DNA of 64,000 bases, from positions 124,001 through 188,000 of the forward strand of contig NZ_JALKAS010000002.1 in NCBI RefSeq assembly GCF_023015695.1, given 5' to 3'. The notes beneath the pieces are model-generated. The model saw nothing but the letters and a program-made list of their open reading frames with translations. It did not search any database and was not told the origin of the DNA. This stretch comes from Jannaschia sp. S6380 (GTDB lineage: Bacteria; Pseudomonadota; Alphaproteobacteria; Rhodobacterales; Rhodobacteraceae). Every line of letters starts with the position of its first letter. The stretch's first letter is position 1. The position numbers and the translations under genes were made by a program. Of the stretch, positions 44,805 through 56,766 are shown piece after piece.

Positions 44805-44819
44805 GCCGCGCCCGGAGTC

Positions 44820-44948
44820 TCAGCCCGAGATCGGGCGCCCGGTGAAGGTCTGGGTGCCGACCCGGACCTGGCAGAGACCGTCGCGCAGCATCTGCACGAA
44901 GGTTCCCTGGATCGAGAGATGATTGCCGATGACGATTGTCTTGAGCAT
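44820..44948 (-). CDS. Small hypothetical protein, 42 residues
   Basis: A short frame with ATG at 44948 and a GGAGA site upstream. The product begins 'MLKTIVIGNHLSIQGTFVQ' and ends 'GTQTFTGRPISG', which looks like a small beta-rich domain and not random translation. It lies convergent to hemH by 15 bases. Function unknown. Confidence 0.5.
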   Translation of the reverse strand: MLKTIVIGNHLSIQGTFVQMLRDGLCQVRVGTQTFTGRPISG

Positions 44949-45055
44949 GCCGGAATCTCCGATGCGCTGTGTCTGCGTCCGGATTCTATGGACCGATCGC
45001 GGCATTGGAAGACACAAATTGCTCAACCTTGCGTCACTGTTGCCAATCTGAAGCG

Positions 45056-45454
45056 CTAGAGCCAGTCCCGCAGGATCGGGATAAGCGGCAGATCCGCCGG
45101 CGGCATCGGATAGTCGCGCAGCCGTGCGGGCCGGACCCAGGCCAGTTCCTGCCCCTCGCGCGAGCGGGGCTGCCCCTCCCACTTGCGGCAGGCGAAGAGC
45201 GGCATCAGCAGGTGGAACCGCGGATAGGCATGCGAAGCGAAGGTCAGCGGCGCGAGGCAGCTATCCCAGGTCTCGATGCCCAGCTCCTCCCGCAGCTCCC
45301 TGACAAGGGCGACCTCGGGCGTCTCGCCCGGTTCGACCTTGCCGCCGGGGAATTCCCACAGACCGGCAAGTTCCTTGCCCTCGGGACGCCGCGCCAGAAG
45401 GACGCGGCCGTCGCGATCTATGAGCGCGGCCGCCGAGACGAGAACCGTCGTCAC
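45056..45454 (-). CDS. mutT: MutT-like Nudix hydrolase (8-oxo-dGTP pyrophosphatase)
   Basis: A 132-residue Nudix enzyme. The Nudix box runs from 'GGKVEPGETPEVALV' to 'RELREELGI' with all conserved residues. 'LLARRPEGKELAGLWEFPGG' just before it is typical of MutT. It would remove oxidised dGTP from the pool. The GTG start at 45454 overlaps the argJ stop (GTGA), so it is coupled to argJ; a longer frame to 45508 would lie inside argJ. Confidence 0.9.
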   Translation of the reverse strand: MTTVLVSAAALIDRDGRVLLARRPEGKELAGLWEFPGGKVEPGETPEVALVRELREELGIETWDSCLAPLTFASHAYPRFHLLMPLFACRKWEGQPRSREGQELAWVRPARLRDYPMPPADLPLIPILRDWL

Positions 45455-46758
45455 GAACGGTAGTCGGCGTTGATCTCGACGTAGCGGGCGGTCAGGTCGC
45501 AGGTCCACATCTTGTCCGCGGCCTGCCCCATGCCCAGATCCACCGCCAGGGTGATCCGGTCGCGGGTCATGTAGGCGGCGCCCGCCTCCTCGGTATAGCC
45601 CTCGGCGATGCGGCCGTTCTCGGCGACGGTGATCTCGCCGAACCGGATCGTCAGGCGATCGCGATCGGCGCGCGCGCCCGATTTGCCGACGGCCATCACC
45701 ACGCGGCCCCAGTTCGGATCCTCGCCCGCGACGGCCGTCTTCACCAGCGGGGAGTTGGCGATGGCCCGCGCCGCCCGTCGTGCGTCGAGCGTGTTGGCGG
45801 CGCCGGTGACCTGCACTTCGACCAGCTTGGTCGCGCCCTCGCCATCCATGACGAGTTGCAGGGCCAGGTCGTGCAGCACCTCGTGCAGCGCGGCCTTGAA
45901 CGCCTTTCCGGCCGTGGTGCGCGCGGACGTGATCTCGGGCCCCGCCCGACGCGTCGCCGCCGCGATCACCGTATCCGAGGTGGAGGTGTCGCCGTCGACC
46001 GTCACCGCGTTGAAGGTGCGCTTCGTCAGATCCGACAGCATCGTCTGCAACGGCCGGTCGCCGATCCGGGCATCGGTGAAGACGTAGCCCAGCATCGTCG
46101 CCATGTCCGGCGCGATCATACCCGAGCCCTTGGCGATCCCGGCGATGGTGACGGTCTCGCCGTCGATCTCGACACTCCGCGTCGCGCCCTTGGGAAAGGT
46201 GTCGGTGGTCATGATGGCACGCGCGGCCTTGGCCATCCGTTCGGCCGAAAGCTTGGTGGCGAGCTTGTCCAGAACCGCCGTGATCCGGTCATGCGCCAGA
46301 GGCTGGCCGATAACCCCGGTCGAGGAGGTCAGGACGCGCGAAGGCGCGAGGCCCAGCGCCTGTCCCACCCCCTTGCAGATCGCGGCCACCGCGGTTTCGC
46401 CATCGGCCCCGGTGAACGCGTTCGCGTTGCCGGAATTCACCAGGATCGCCCAGCCGCCCGACGCCGTGCGCCGCGAAAGCTTGGCCTGGCAATCCAGCAC
46501 CGCGGCGGATCGGGTGGCCGAACTGGTGAACACGCCCGCGATGGCGCTGCCCGCGGCGATTTCGGCCAGCATGACGTCGGCGCGATCGCGCTGCTTGATG
46601 CCGGCCTTGGCGGTCGCGAAACGCACCCCGTCGATGGGAGGAAGATCGGAAAAGGCGGGTGCCAGCGGCGACACCGCCGGCCCCGCGGGCGCGGAGAGCT
46701 GCGCCTCCAATTCCGCGATGCGCGTCTTCAGCGCCTTCTTCTTTCCCCCCTTCCCCAT
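45451..46758 (-). CDS. argJ: Bifunctional glutamate N-acetyltransferase / ornithine acetyltransferase
   Basis: A 435-residue arginine-biosynthesis enzyme. The self-cleavage site is before Thr in 'GSGMIAPDMATMLGYVF', which splits the chain into two subunits. 'VLTSSTGVIGQPL' and 'GEDPNWGRVVMAVGKSGA' are conserved. The C-terminus ends 'CDLTARYVEINADYRS'. An extra N-terminal stretch (about 30 residues, lysine-rich, then a short coiled coil) precedes the usual 'IDGVRFATAKAGIK'. It follows the PPIase by three bases and overlaps mutT. Confidence 0.95.
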   Translation of the reverse strand: MGKGGKKKALKTRIAELEAQLSAPAGPAVSPLAPAFSDLPPIDGVRFATAKAGIKQRDRADVMLAEIAAGSAIAGVFTSSATRSAAVLDCQAKLSRRTASGGWAILVNSGNANAFTGADGETAVAAICKGVGQALGLAPSRVLTSSTGVIGQPLAHDRITAVLDKLATKLSAERMAKAARAIMTTDTFPKGATRSVEIDGETVTIAGIAKGSGMIAPDMATMLGYVFTDARIGDRPLQTMLSDLTKRTFNAVTVDGDTSTSDTVIAAATRRAGPEITSARTTAGKAFKAALHEVLHDLALQLVMDGEGATKLVEVQVTGAANTLDARRAARAIANSPLVKTAVAGEDPNWGRVVMAVGKSGARADRDRLTIRFGEITVAENGRIAEGYTEEAGAAYMTRDRITLAVDLGMGQAADKMWTCDLTARYVEINADYRS

Positions 46759-46761
46759 GGC

Positions 46762-47592
46762 TCAGTTCTCCAGAAGCGCGTCGTCGCGGACCACCGCGGG
46801 GTCGATCTCCGCCGCGCTGCGGGTGATCTCGGCGCTGTCGGTCAGGCGCGCGATCTCGGCTTCGACCGCCTCGTTCTGGACCTCCGCCTCGAGTTCCGCG
46901 CGCACCTCGGACATCTCGGGGGCGCCCTTCTCGCGGGTCTCGTTCAGCTTGATGACGTGCCAGCCGAACTGCGTCTCGACCGGGGCGCTGATCGTGCCGG
47001 GTTCCATGGTGGCCACGGCCTCCTCGAATGCGGGGACCATCATGCCCTTGCCGAACCAGCCCAGCATGCCGCCATTGGGACCCGAAGGGCCGGTGGACGC
47101 CTCGCGCGCGACCTCGGCGAAATCCTCGCCGGCCTCGATCCGGGCGACGATCTCCTGCGCGGCCTCCTCGGTCTCGACCAGGATGTGGCTCGCGTTGAAC
47201 TCGGTCTGCGGCTCGGCATCGGCATAGGCCTCGTCATAGGCGGCCTGGACCGCAGCCTCGTCCACCGCGCCGGCGGCGATCTCCTCCAGCGCGCGGCCGG
47301 CGAGGTAGGCACGGCGCTCGTTCTCCAGCCAGATCTCGTCGGCCGGACCGGGTTCGGCCACGTCGGTCAGGACCTGCTGCTGGATCAGCTGATCCAGCAT
47401 GCCTTGGAAAAGCACATCGTCGGGAAGCTGCTGATACTGGGCGGGCAACCGGCCGCGCAGCGCGATCAGGTGACCCAGCGTGATGTCCGTGCCGTTCACC
47501 GTCGCCAGCACGGTCGAGGCATCCTGCGCCTGGGCCTGGAGCGGCAGGCAAAGGGCGAGTGTTGCGGCGGCCGAAGTCAGAATGTGTCGCAT
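46762..47592 (-). CDS. Periplasmic peptidyl-prolyl isomerase (parvulin type)
   Basis: A 276-residue protein with a signal peptide ending in Ala-Gln-Ala-Gln and a SurA/PrsA-like helical N-domain ('DDVLFQGMLDQLIQQQVL'). The parvulin domain starts 'FNASHILVETEEAAQEIV' and runs to 'GMLGWFGKGMMVPAFEEAV' and 'ETQFGWHVIKLNETRE'. It assists folding of exported proteins. It is divergent from secA by about 185 bases, which suits a shared secretion theme. Confidence 0.92.
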   Translation of the reverse strand: MRHILTSAAATLALCLPLQAQAQDASTVLATVNGTDITLGHLIALRGRLPAQYQQLPDDVLFQGMLDQLIQQQVLTDVAEPGPADEIWLENERRAYLAGRALEEIAAGAVDEAAVQAAYDEAYADAEPQTEFNASHILVETEEAAQEIVARIEAGEDFAEVAREASTGPSGPNGGMLGWFGKGMMVPAFEEAVATMEPGTISAPVETQFGWHVIKLNETREKGAPEMSEVRAELEAEVQNEAVEAEIARLTDSAEITRSAAEIDPAVVRDDALLEN

Positions 47593-47777
47593 TGGGGGGT
47601 CCTTTCAGGCCCGGCGGGGCCAAACGTTGCAGGTGTCCGGGGCGCCTTCGTTGACACCCGTGGGGGCGGGTCTTAAGTGCGGCCAAGGCTTTTTTTACCG
47701 CGCCCCCGCCCCGGAAAATCCCCTTTGAGATATGGGGACTTCTCACAGTCGGCAAGGGTGCGAGGATTGGGACGGAC

Positions 47778-50555
<2,778 letters not shown>

Positions 50556-50766
50556 GCCCGAGCGCGAATTTCGACACAGATTCAAGCGGTTGCGACGACC
50601 CCGGTCCGACCGCGTGCCGATTTCGGATGGCGTCGGTGGCTTAGGGGCGGTGGCTGGTTCGACACAACTCGCACGATGCGTCGCGGATTCGGGCCGGAGT
50701 CTCCCAAGAATCGCCCGAATCGTGGGGCACGGTCCCGGAAACGCTTTGTTTCCCCGAGGATAGGCG

Positions 50767-51834
50767 ATGACCCAGGAAGAATTCGACGCGCTCGAAGACG
50801 ACGCGCCGCCCGCCGCCGCGCCGTCGCGTGGCCGCGCGCTTCTGACCTCCGCGCGCACGGCGCTCGGCGCGCAGCCGCCGGCGCGGCTTGCGTCCGTCGG
50901 CGCCGCGGTCGTCCTCGGCGGGGCCCTGCTCTATCTTCTGATCCCGCGCAGCTACGAGCCGACGCTGGCCTATTCGCCGGACCTGCCCACGCTGCCGGCC
51001 GTACCGACCCTTTCGGGTGACCCGGTCCAGATGGCGGGGCCGGCGCCCCGATCCGTCACGCCCGACGGTCGCCCGGCCGTCGCGCTGCCGCTTGGCGGGG
51101 CGGAGCCGGTGGCGCCGGTGCTGGACGATGCCATCGACGCATCCTACGGCAACCCGGTCCGCGTGGCCGAATGCGCCCTGACCGTCGACGCGGTGCCGCT
51201 CGCCGGCGCGCTCGTCGCGCTCGACATCGGCGCACCCTGCGACGGTGCGTCCCGGTTGGACGTGATCCACGACGACTTGCGTTTCACGGTCTCGCTGGAT
51301 GCGTCCGGTGTGGCGCAGATCACGCTGCCCGCCCTGTCCGACCCTGCCGCCATCGCGGTCGAGGTCGCGGGCGGGGATCGTGCGGATGTCACCGCTCCGG
51401 TCATCGGTCTGAGCGACCACACACGCGCCGTCCTGCAATGGCAGGGCACGGCCGGGCTGGAGCTGCATGCTTTCGAGGACGCGGCCGGTTATGGCGACCC
51501 CGGACATATCGGGCCCGAGACGCCCTTCACCGTGGCGCGCACCCTGACCGGGACGGGGGGACACCTCGTGCGCCTGGGCGAAGCGATATCTGCGGGGGCC
51601 GCGATGGCCTGGGTCTATACCGCCCCGGCCGCGCAACCTGTCCGCCTGAGCGTCGAGGCACCCGTCCTGGCCGAGAATTGCGGCCGCCCCGTCGAGGCCA
51701 GGACGATCCGCACGATGCCGGGCACGTCGGCCCGCACCACCACGCTCGGCTTCACGATGCCGGGATGCGAGGATATCGGCCATTTCGTCATGCTGGGCGA
51801 CATCGCCCCGAACGTGGCCCTCGCCGCGAACTAG
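50767..51834 (+). CDS. Conserved membrane-anchored hypothetical protein downstream of secA
   Basis: A 355-residue protein with an acidic, Ala-rich cytoplasmic N-terminus and one helix at about residues 44-62 ('ASVGAAVVLGGALLYLLIP'). A long periplasmic part then has beta-sheet character and cysteines in 'VRVAECALTVDAVPL', 'GAPCDGASRLDVI', 'ENCGRPVEAR' and 'PGCEDIGHF', probably forming disulfides. It is sometimes labelled translocase in related genomes, but no domain supports that. Function unknown. Confidence 0.7.
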   Translation: MTQEEFDALEDDAPPAAAPSRGRALLTSARTALGAQPPARLASVGAAVVLGGALLYLLIPRSYEPTLAYSPDLPTLPAVPTLSGDPVQMAGPAPRSVTPDGRPAVALPLGGAEPVAPVLDDAIDASYGNPVRVAECALTVDAVPLAGALVALDIGAPCDGASRLDVIHDDLRFTVSLDASGVAQITLPALSDPAAIAVEVAGGDRADVTAPVIGLSDHTRAVLQWQGTAGLELHAFEDAAGYGDPGHIGPETPFTVARTLTGTGGHLVRLGEAISAGAAMAWVYTAPAAQPVRLSVEAPVLAENCGRPVEARTIRTMPGTSARTTTLGFTMPGCEDIGHFVMLGDIAPNVALAAN

Positions 51835-51856
51835 GCCGGACATCGACGCAAGCGGA

Positions 51857-51883
51857 AAGGGGCGGCCCGTCGGACCGCCCCTT
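51857..51883. terminator. Hairpin between convergent genes
   Basis: Inverted repeat AAGGGGCGG (51857-51865) and CCGCCCCTT (51874-51882), nine perfect pairs with a nine-base loop. It lies between the hypothetical gene and leuC and can fold in both transcripts. The T run is short, so efficiency is uncertain. Confidence 0.6.
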
Positions 51884-51906
51884 CATCCTGCGTCCCGGCA
51901 TCGGAT

Positions 51907-53313
51907 CTACATCATCTCGCGCACATCGGTCAGGCGGCCCGTCACGGCCGCCGCGGCGGCCATCGCCGGCGACATAAGGTGCGTGCGTCCGCCGCGGCCC
52001 TGCCGGCCCTCGAAGTTGCGGTTCGACGTGGCCGCGCAACGTTCGCCCGGGGACAGCTGATCGGGGTTCATGGCCAGGCACATCGAGCAGCCCGCCAGGC
52101 GCCATTCGAAACCGGCGTCGATGAAGATGTCGGCCAGCCCTTCCTCCTCGGCCTGCGCGCGGACGAGGCCCGAGCCGGGCACCACCATGGCCCGCATGCC
52201 GTCCTTGATCCGTTTGCCCTTCAGGATCGCGGCGGCGGCGCGCAGATCCTCGATCCGGCCATTGGTGCAGGAGCCGATGAACACCGTGTCGATGGGAACC
52301 TCGCTCAGCGGCGTGCCCGGCGTCAGACCCATGTAGTCGAGCGACCGCTTCGCCGCGTCGACCTTGCCGCCCTCGAAATCGCCGGGGGCCGGCACGGAAG
52401 CGGTGATCGGCAGCACATCCTCGGGCGAGGTGCCCCAGGTGACGACGGGGGCGATGTCCTCGCCCGCGATGGTCACCACCTTGTCCCAATGCGCGTCTTC
52501 ATCGGATTTCAACGTCTTCCACCAGGTCAACGCGGCCTCCCACTGGGCGCCCTTGGGCGCGTGGGGCCGACCCATGCAGTACTTATACGTCTTCTCGTCC
52601 GGCGCGATCAGGCCGGCCCGCGCACCGCCCTCGATAGCCATGTTGCAGACCGTCATCCGGCCTTCCATCGACAGGTCGCGGATCGCCTCGCCCATGTATT
52701 CGATGACATAGCCGGTGCCGCCGGCCGTGCCGGTCTTGCCAATCACCGACAGGGTGATGTCCTTGGCGGTGACGCCCGGGCGCAGCTTGCCCGTAATCTC
52801 CACCTTCATGTTCTTGGACTTCTTCTGGATCAGGGTCTGCGTGGCCAGCACATGCTCCACCTCGGACGTCCCGATCCCGTGGGCGAGCGCCCCGAAGGCG
52901 CCATGGGTCGCGGTGTGGCTGTCGCCGCAGACGACTGTCATGCCGGGCAGGGTCCATCCCTGTTCGGGCCCGACGATGTGCACGATGCCCTGCCGGACGT
53001 CCGAGACGGGGTAGTAGTGGATGCCGAAGTCGTGCGCGTTCCGGTCCAAGGCCTCGACCTGGATGCGGCTGTCCTCGGTCATGGTGGCGGCGTTCGCGCG
53101 GTCCAGCGTGGTGGGCACGTTGTGATCGGGCACGGCGATCGTCTTGTCGGGCGCATGCACGGCGCGACCCGCCATGCGCAGCCCCTCGAAGGCTTGCGGG
53201 CTGGTGACCTCGTGCACCAGGTGGCGGTCGATATAGAGAAGGCAGGTGCCGTCCTCGGCCTCGTGGGCCAGGTGGGCGTCCCAGATCTTGTCGTAGAGCG
53301 TCTTGCCGGTCAT
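51907..53313 (-). CDS. leuC: 3-isopropylmalate dehydratase large subunit
   Basis: A 468-residue aconitase-family enzyme of leucine biosynthesis. The start '[20 protein letters not shown]' and '[20 protein letters not shown]' are typical. The 4Fe-4S cysteines are in '[20 protein letters not shown]' and '[19 protein letters not shown]'. The ATG at 53313 gives family length. leuD is not downstream, because the gene ends against the secA-side hairpin. Confidence 0.96.
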   Translation of the reverse strand: MTGKTLYDKIWDAHLAHEAEDGTCLLYIDRHLVHEVTSPQAFEGLRMAGRAVHAPDKTIAVPDHNVPTTLDRANAATMTEDSRIQVEALDRNAHDFGIHYYPVSDVRQGIVHIVGPEQGWTLPGMTVVCGDSHTATHGAFGALAHGIGTSEVEHVLATQTLIQKKSKNMKVEITGKLRPGVTAKDITLSVIGKTGTAGGTGYVIEYMGEAIRDLSMEGRMTVCNMAIEGGARAGLIAPDEKTYKYCMGRPHAPKGAQWEAALTWWKTLKSDEDAHWDKVVTIAGEDIAPVVTWGTSPEDVLPITASVPAPGDFEGGKVDAAKRSLDYMGLTPGTPLSEVPIDTVFIGSCTNGRIEDLRAAAAILKGKRIKDGMRAMVVPGSGLVRAQAEEEGLADIFIDAGFEWRLAGCSMCLAMNPDQLSPGERCAATSNRNFEGRQGRGGRTHLMSPAMAAAAAVTGRLTDVREMM

Positions 53314-53377
53314 CGCTTGGATCCCTTGGCGGATGGGTCTCGGGTTTGGTCGGATCGGGTCGGGGGCGGATCGCGCC

Positions 53378-53464
53378 TCAGCCCCCCGCGCAATCGCCAT
53401 GCGCGCGGCCGAAGAACCGCCACGGCAGGAAGGCGTGATCGCCCAGATCGTGCATTCGTCTCAT
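53378..53464 (-). CDS. Possible small protein upstream of leuC, 28 residues
   Basis: A short frame in the leuC leader, beginning '[15 protein letters not shown]' and ending with a Gly-Gly after a Cys. It contains no leucine run as a leu leader peptide would; it has two leucines. The coding case rests on an open frame only, so this is tentative. Confidence 0.25.
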   Translation of the reverse strand: MRRMHDLGDHAFLPWRFFGRAHGDCAGG

Positions 53465-53571
53465 GGTCCCGCTGGATAGACCCCTTGCCCGCGCGAGGCA
53501 ACGGGACATCCCGCCCCGCCCGGTACGGGCGCGATTGATATTGGCGCGTCCCATCCCCCATAGATGGAGGC

Positions 53572-54912
53572 ATGGAAGACGACATCCTCGAGACGATCCC
53601 CCTGAAGGACGAGATCCTGCGCATCGTGACGCAGGGCGCGGGCTTCGTCGGCGAGTTGCTGCAACCGGGGTGGAAGCTCTGGCAGGTGCTGATCATCCTG
53701 GGGCTGGTGCTGCTGGCCTGGGTTCTGCGCCGCTGGGCAGGCGAGCGGATGACGCGCTGGATGCGGACGCAGACCGGGCGGCCGAAATGGCAGCTTCGCT
53801 GGCTCGTGATCGTGCGCAACCGGCTGGGCCTGGTGATCTTCGCGGCCCTCGCCTGGGGCGCGTTCACGATCATGCGCGAGGTGACATGGCCGTCGCGTTC
53901 CTACCTGATCGGGCTGGCGGCGACGATCGGCACCGCCTGGATGGTCGTCAGCTTCGTCGCCCGGCTGGTGCGCAACCCGTTCCTGCGCAAGATCGTGGCC
54001 TGGGGGCTGTGGATCTATGTCACGGTCTTCTATCTGGGCATTCTCGACGAAACGACGCGTGTCCTCGACGACCTGGCGATCGAGTTCGGCGATTTCCGGA
54101 TCTCGCTTCTCGGCATCATCACCGCGCTCGTCGTCATCGGCATCCTCTTCGCGGTGGCCCGCTTCCTCGCGCAGACCACGTCGAGCCGGATCTCGAAGAA
54201 CGAGGATATCAGCCCGTCCATGCGGGTGCTGGTCGTAAAGCTGCTGCAGATCGTCCTCTATGCCGGGGCGTTCTTCCTCGGGCTGAAGGCCGTAGGGTTC
54301 GACCTGACCGGGCTTGCGGTCCTGTCCGGCGCCATCGGCGTGGGCATCGGCTTCGGCCTGCAGAAGGTCGTGTCGAACCTCGTGTCGGGCGTCATCATCC
54401 TGCTCGACAAGTCGATCAAGCCCGGCGACGTCATCACCATCGGCGACACGTTCGGCTGGGTCGACGCGCTCACGGCGCGCTACGTGTCGATCACGACGCG
54501 CGACGGCCGGGAATACCTCGTCCCGAACGAGGACCTGATCACCGGCCTGGTGGTGAACTGGTCGCATTCCAACGCGCTCGTCCGGCTCGACATCTATTTC
54601 GGCACGGCCTACGGCGACGACCCCCACCTGGTCCGCAAGGTCGCCATCGGCGCGGCGGCCTCGACCGAGCGGGTCCTGTCGTCCAAGCGTCCGGTCTGTC
54701 ACATCGTCGGCTTCGGGGATTCGTCGGTCGACTACATCCTGCGGTTCTGGATCACCGACCCGACGGATGGCCTGACCAACATCCGCGGCAACGTTTATCT
54801 CGCGCTTTGGGACGCGTTCAAGGAACACGACATCTCGATCCCCTTCCCGCAGCGCGAGGTGCGCATCCACCCGGACGCGGACACCGACGGCGCCGCCCGT
54901 GCGCTGGACTGA
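53572..54912 (+). CDS. Mechanosensitive ion channel (MscS family)
   Basis: A 446-residue MscS-type channel with about five or six membrane helices. The pore-lining helix is followed by 'AIGVGIGFGLQKVVSNLVSG', the family signature. The cytoplasmic domain has 'SIKPGDVITIGDTFGWVDAL' and 'LVPNEDLITGLVVNWSHS', then the C-terminal alpha/beta part. It releases solutes under low osmolarity. Its 3' end overlaps the amidase gene by 14 bases. Confidence 0.93.
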   Translation: MEDDILETIPLKDEILRIVTQGAGFVGELLQPGWKLWQVLIILGLVLLAWVLRRWAGERMTRWMRTQTGRPKWQLRWLVIVRNRLGLVIFAALAWGAFTIMREVTWPSRSYLIGLAATIGTAWMVVSFVARLVRNPFLRKIVAWGLWIYVTVFYLGILDETTRVLDDLAIEFGDFRISLLGIITALVVIGILFAVARFLAQTTSSRISKNEDISPSMRVLVVKLLQIVLYAGAFFLGLKAVGFDLTGLAVLSGAIGVGIGFGLQKVVSNLVSGVIILLDKSIKPGDVITIGDTFGWVDALTARYVSITTRDGREYLVPNEDLITGLVVNWSHSNALVRLDIYFGTAYGDDPHLVRKVAIGAAASTERVLSSKRPVCHIVGFGDSSVDYILRFWITDPTDGLTNIRGNVYLALWDAFKEHDISIPFPQREVRIHPDADTDGAARALD

Positions 54913-56245
54913 CCGCGACGCCCTCGCGCAGCTCTCCGCCATGCGCGGCGGTCGCCTGCGCGCGCCCGACCTGATGGCCGACACGCTGGACCGGATCGCC
55001 GCGTCCGATCTGCGCGCCATCGTGTCACTGCGCCCCCGCGACGATCTGCTGGCCGAGGCGGCCGATCCGCGCCCCGGCCCCCTGAGTGGGCTGCCGATGG
55101 CGATCAAGGACCTGGCCGACACGGCCGGGCTGCGCACCACCTATGGGCACCCGGCCTTCGCCGATCACGTCCCCGAGGTCGACGCCCCGATGGTCGCGCG
55201 CCTGAAGGCGGCAGGGGCCATCGTCATCGGCAAGACGAACACCCCCGAATTCGGACTGGGCTCGCACAGCTACAACCCCGTGCACGGCACGACGGTGAAC
55301 CCGTGGAACCCGTCGCGCAGCGCCGGCGGCTCCTCGGGTGGGGCGGGGGCGGCGCTGGCCGCCCGGCTCGTGGCGCTGGCCGACGGGTCGGACATGATGG
55401 GCTCGCTGCGCAACCCGGCCGCCTGGAACAACGTCTTCGGTCTGCGGCCCAGCTTCGGCCTGGTGCCGGCCGCGCCGCAGGGCGACCCGGCGCTGCACCA
55501 GCTCGCCACGGACGGGCCGATGGCGCGCACGCCCGACGATCTGGAACTGCTGCTGTCGGTGATGGCGGCGCCTGACGCCCGCGTGCCGGGGTCGTCGGGC
55601 CCCTACCGCGCCACGCCGGCCAAATCGCTGCGGATCGGCTGGGCGGGGGACTGGGGCGGAGCCTATCCCTGCGAGGCGGGGATCCTGGACCTGTGCCAGG
55701 ACGCCCTGGATGGCCTGGCCGAGCCGATGGCGCCACCCTTCCCAGCCGAGGAAATCTGGACCGCCTGGACGACGTTGCGCAGCTTCGCCATCGCCGAGAA
55801 ACTGCGCCCGCATTGGTCGGACGCCTTCGCCGCAAGGTCGGAGCCGAAACTGGTCTGGGAGGTGGAGCGCGGCCTAGCCCTGAAGCTGGAGGAAGTAACC
55901 CGCGCCAGCGGCATCCGCGCCGCGTGGTTCCGCCGGATGGCCACACTCGACATCGACGTGATCGCGCTGCCGGCGGCCCAGTGCTTTCCGTTCGACGCGG
56001 CGCTGGACTGGCCCCAACAGGTGGCCGGGCGGTCGATGGACACCTACCACCGGTGGATGGAGGTGGTCGTGCCCGCCGCGCTGGCCGGGCTGCCCGCGAT
56101 CTGCGTGCCGGTCGGGTTCCGGGACGGGCTCCCGATGGGCGTGCAGCTGATCGGGCGGCGCGGGGCCGATGGCGATCTGATCGCGCTGGCCCGCCGGATG
56201 CACGCCGCAGCCCCCTGGGCGGATCGCCGGCCCGACATCGATTGA
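54899..56245 (+). CDS. Amidase (amidase signature family)
   Basis: A 448-residue amidase. The Ser-cisSer-Lys triad is in 'PMAIKDLADTAGLRT' (Lys), 'SAGGSSGGAGAALAA' (cis-Ser) and 'ADGSDMMGSLRNPAAW' (Ser). The last motif has Ser-Asp-Met-Met where many members have Gly-Gly-Ser. It hydrolyses amides of unknown identity; GatA is less likely given the motif changes. It starts at GTG 54899, inside the end of the mscS gene. Confidence 0.88.
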   Translation: MRWTDRDALAQLSAMRGGRLRAPDLMADTLDRIAASDLRAIVSLRPRDDLLAEAADPRPGPLSGLPMAIKDLADTAGLRTTYGHPAFADHVPEVDAPMVARLKAAGAIVIGKTNTPEFGLGSHSYNPVHGTTVNPWNPSRSAGGSSGGAGAALAARLVALADGSDMMGSLRNPAAWNNVFGLRPSFGLVPAAPQGDPALHQLATDGPMARTPDDLELLLSVMAAPDARVPGSSGPYRATPAKSLRIGWAGDWGGAYPCEAGILDLCQDALDGLAEPMAPPFPAEEIWTAWTTLRSFAIAEKLRPHWSDAFAARSEPKLVWEVERGLALKLEEVTRASGIRAAWFRRMATLDIDVIALPAAQCFPFDAALDWPQQVAGRSMDTYHRWMEVVVPAALAGLPAICVPVGFRDGLPMGVQLIGRRGADGDLIALARRMHAAAPWADRRPDID

Positions 56246-56357
56246 CCCCGGGGGCGGGCGTCCCCACATGACCGGGACGCATTGCCCGGTCACCGACCCG
56301 GTGCTAGCCTGTTTTCATGCCGGGCCACCCGCGCCCACCATACCGGAGGATCGGACA

Positions 56358-56765
56358 CTGCCTGCCGAAACCCAATTGCCCACCGACCGGGCCCAACGGC
56401 CCACCGGGGACACCCGGGCCAGCGACGAGACGCTGGCGCTTATCCTGACATCGCTGGACGAGGAGAAGGCCGAGGAGATCGTGCAGATCGACCTGCGCGG
56501 CAAGTCCACGGTCGCCGATCACATGGTCGTCTGCTCGGGTCGGTCCACGCGCCAGGTCACGGCGCTGGCCGAAAAGCTGACCGAACGGCTCAAGTCCCGT
56601 CTGGGCCGCACCGCGCGCACCGAAGGCAAGGGGCAGGGCGACTGGGTCCTGCTGGATGCGGGCGATGTCATCGTGCACATCTTCCGCCCCGAGGTCCGCG
56701 AGTTCTACCAGCTCGAGAAGATGTGGCAGGACCCCGCCGCCGATCAGCCCGCCCGCCCCGCCTGA
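56358..56765 (+). CDS. rsfS: Ribosomal silencing factor RsfS
   Basis: About 135 residues. The family core is 'EEIVQIDLRGKSTVADHMVV' and 'LDAGDVIVHIFRPEVREFY'. RsfS binds ribosomal protein uL14 and blocks subunit joining in starvation. The start is uncertain. A long frame opens at ATG 56268, but GGAGGA at 56345-56350 is seven bases before a CTG at 56358, which gives a length close to the family's; a TTG at 56376 lacks a ribosome site. It is first of rsfS-rlmH. Confidence 0.85.
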   Translation: MPAETQLPTDRAQRPTGDTRASDETLALILTSLDEEKAEEIVQIDLRGKSTVADHMVVCSGRSTRQVTALAEKLTERLKSRLGRTARTEGKGQGDWVLLDAGDVIVHIFRPEVREFYQLEKMWQDPAADQPARPA

Positions 56766-56766
56766 G

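Noticed and set aside
47593-47777. A specific secA promoter
   Set aside because: A TTGAGA is present but no matching -10 box at the right distance, so nothing is called.
53378-53464. Leucine leader peptide (attenuator) before leuC
   Set aside because: The short frame has only two leucines, not a run, and no terminator hairpin with a T tail was seen between it and leuC.
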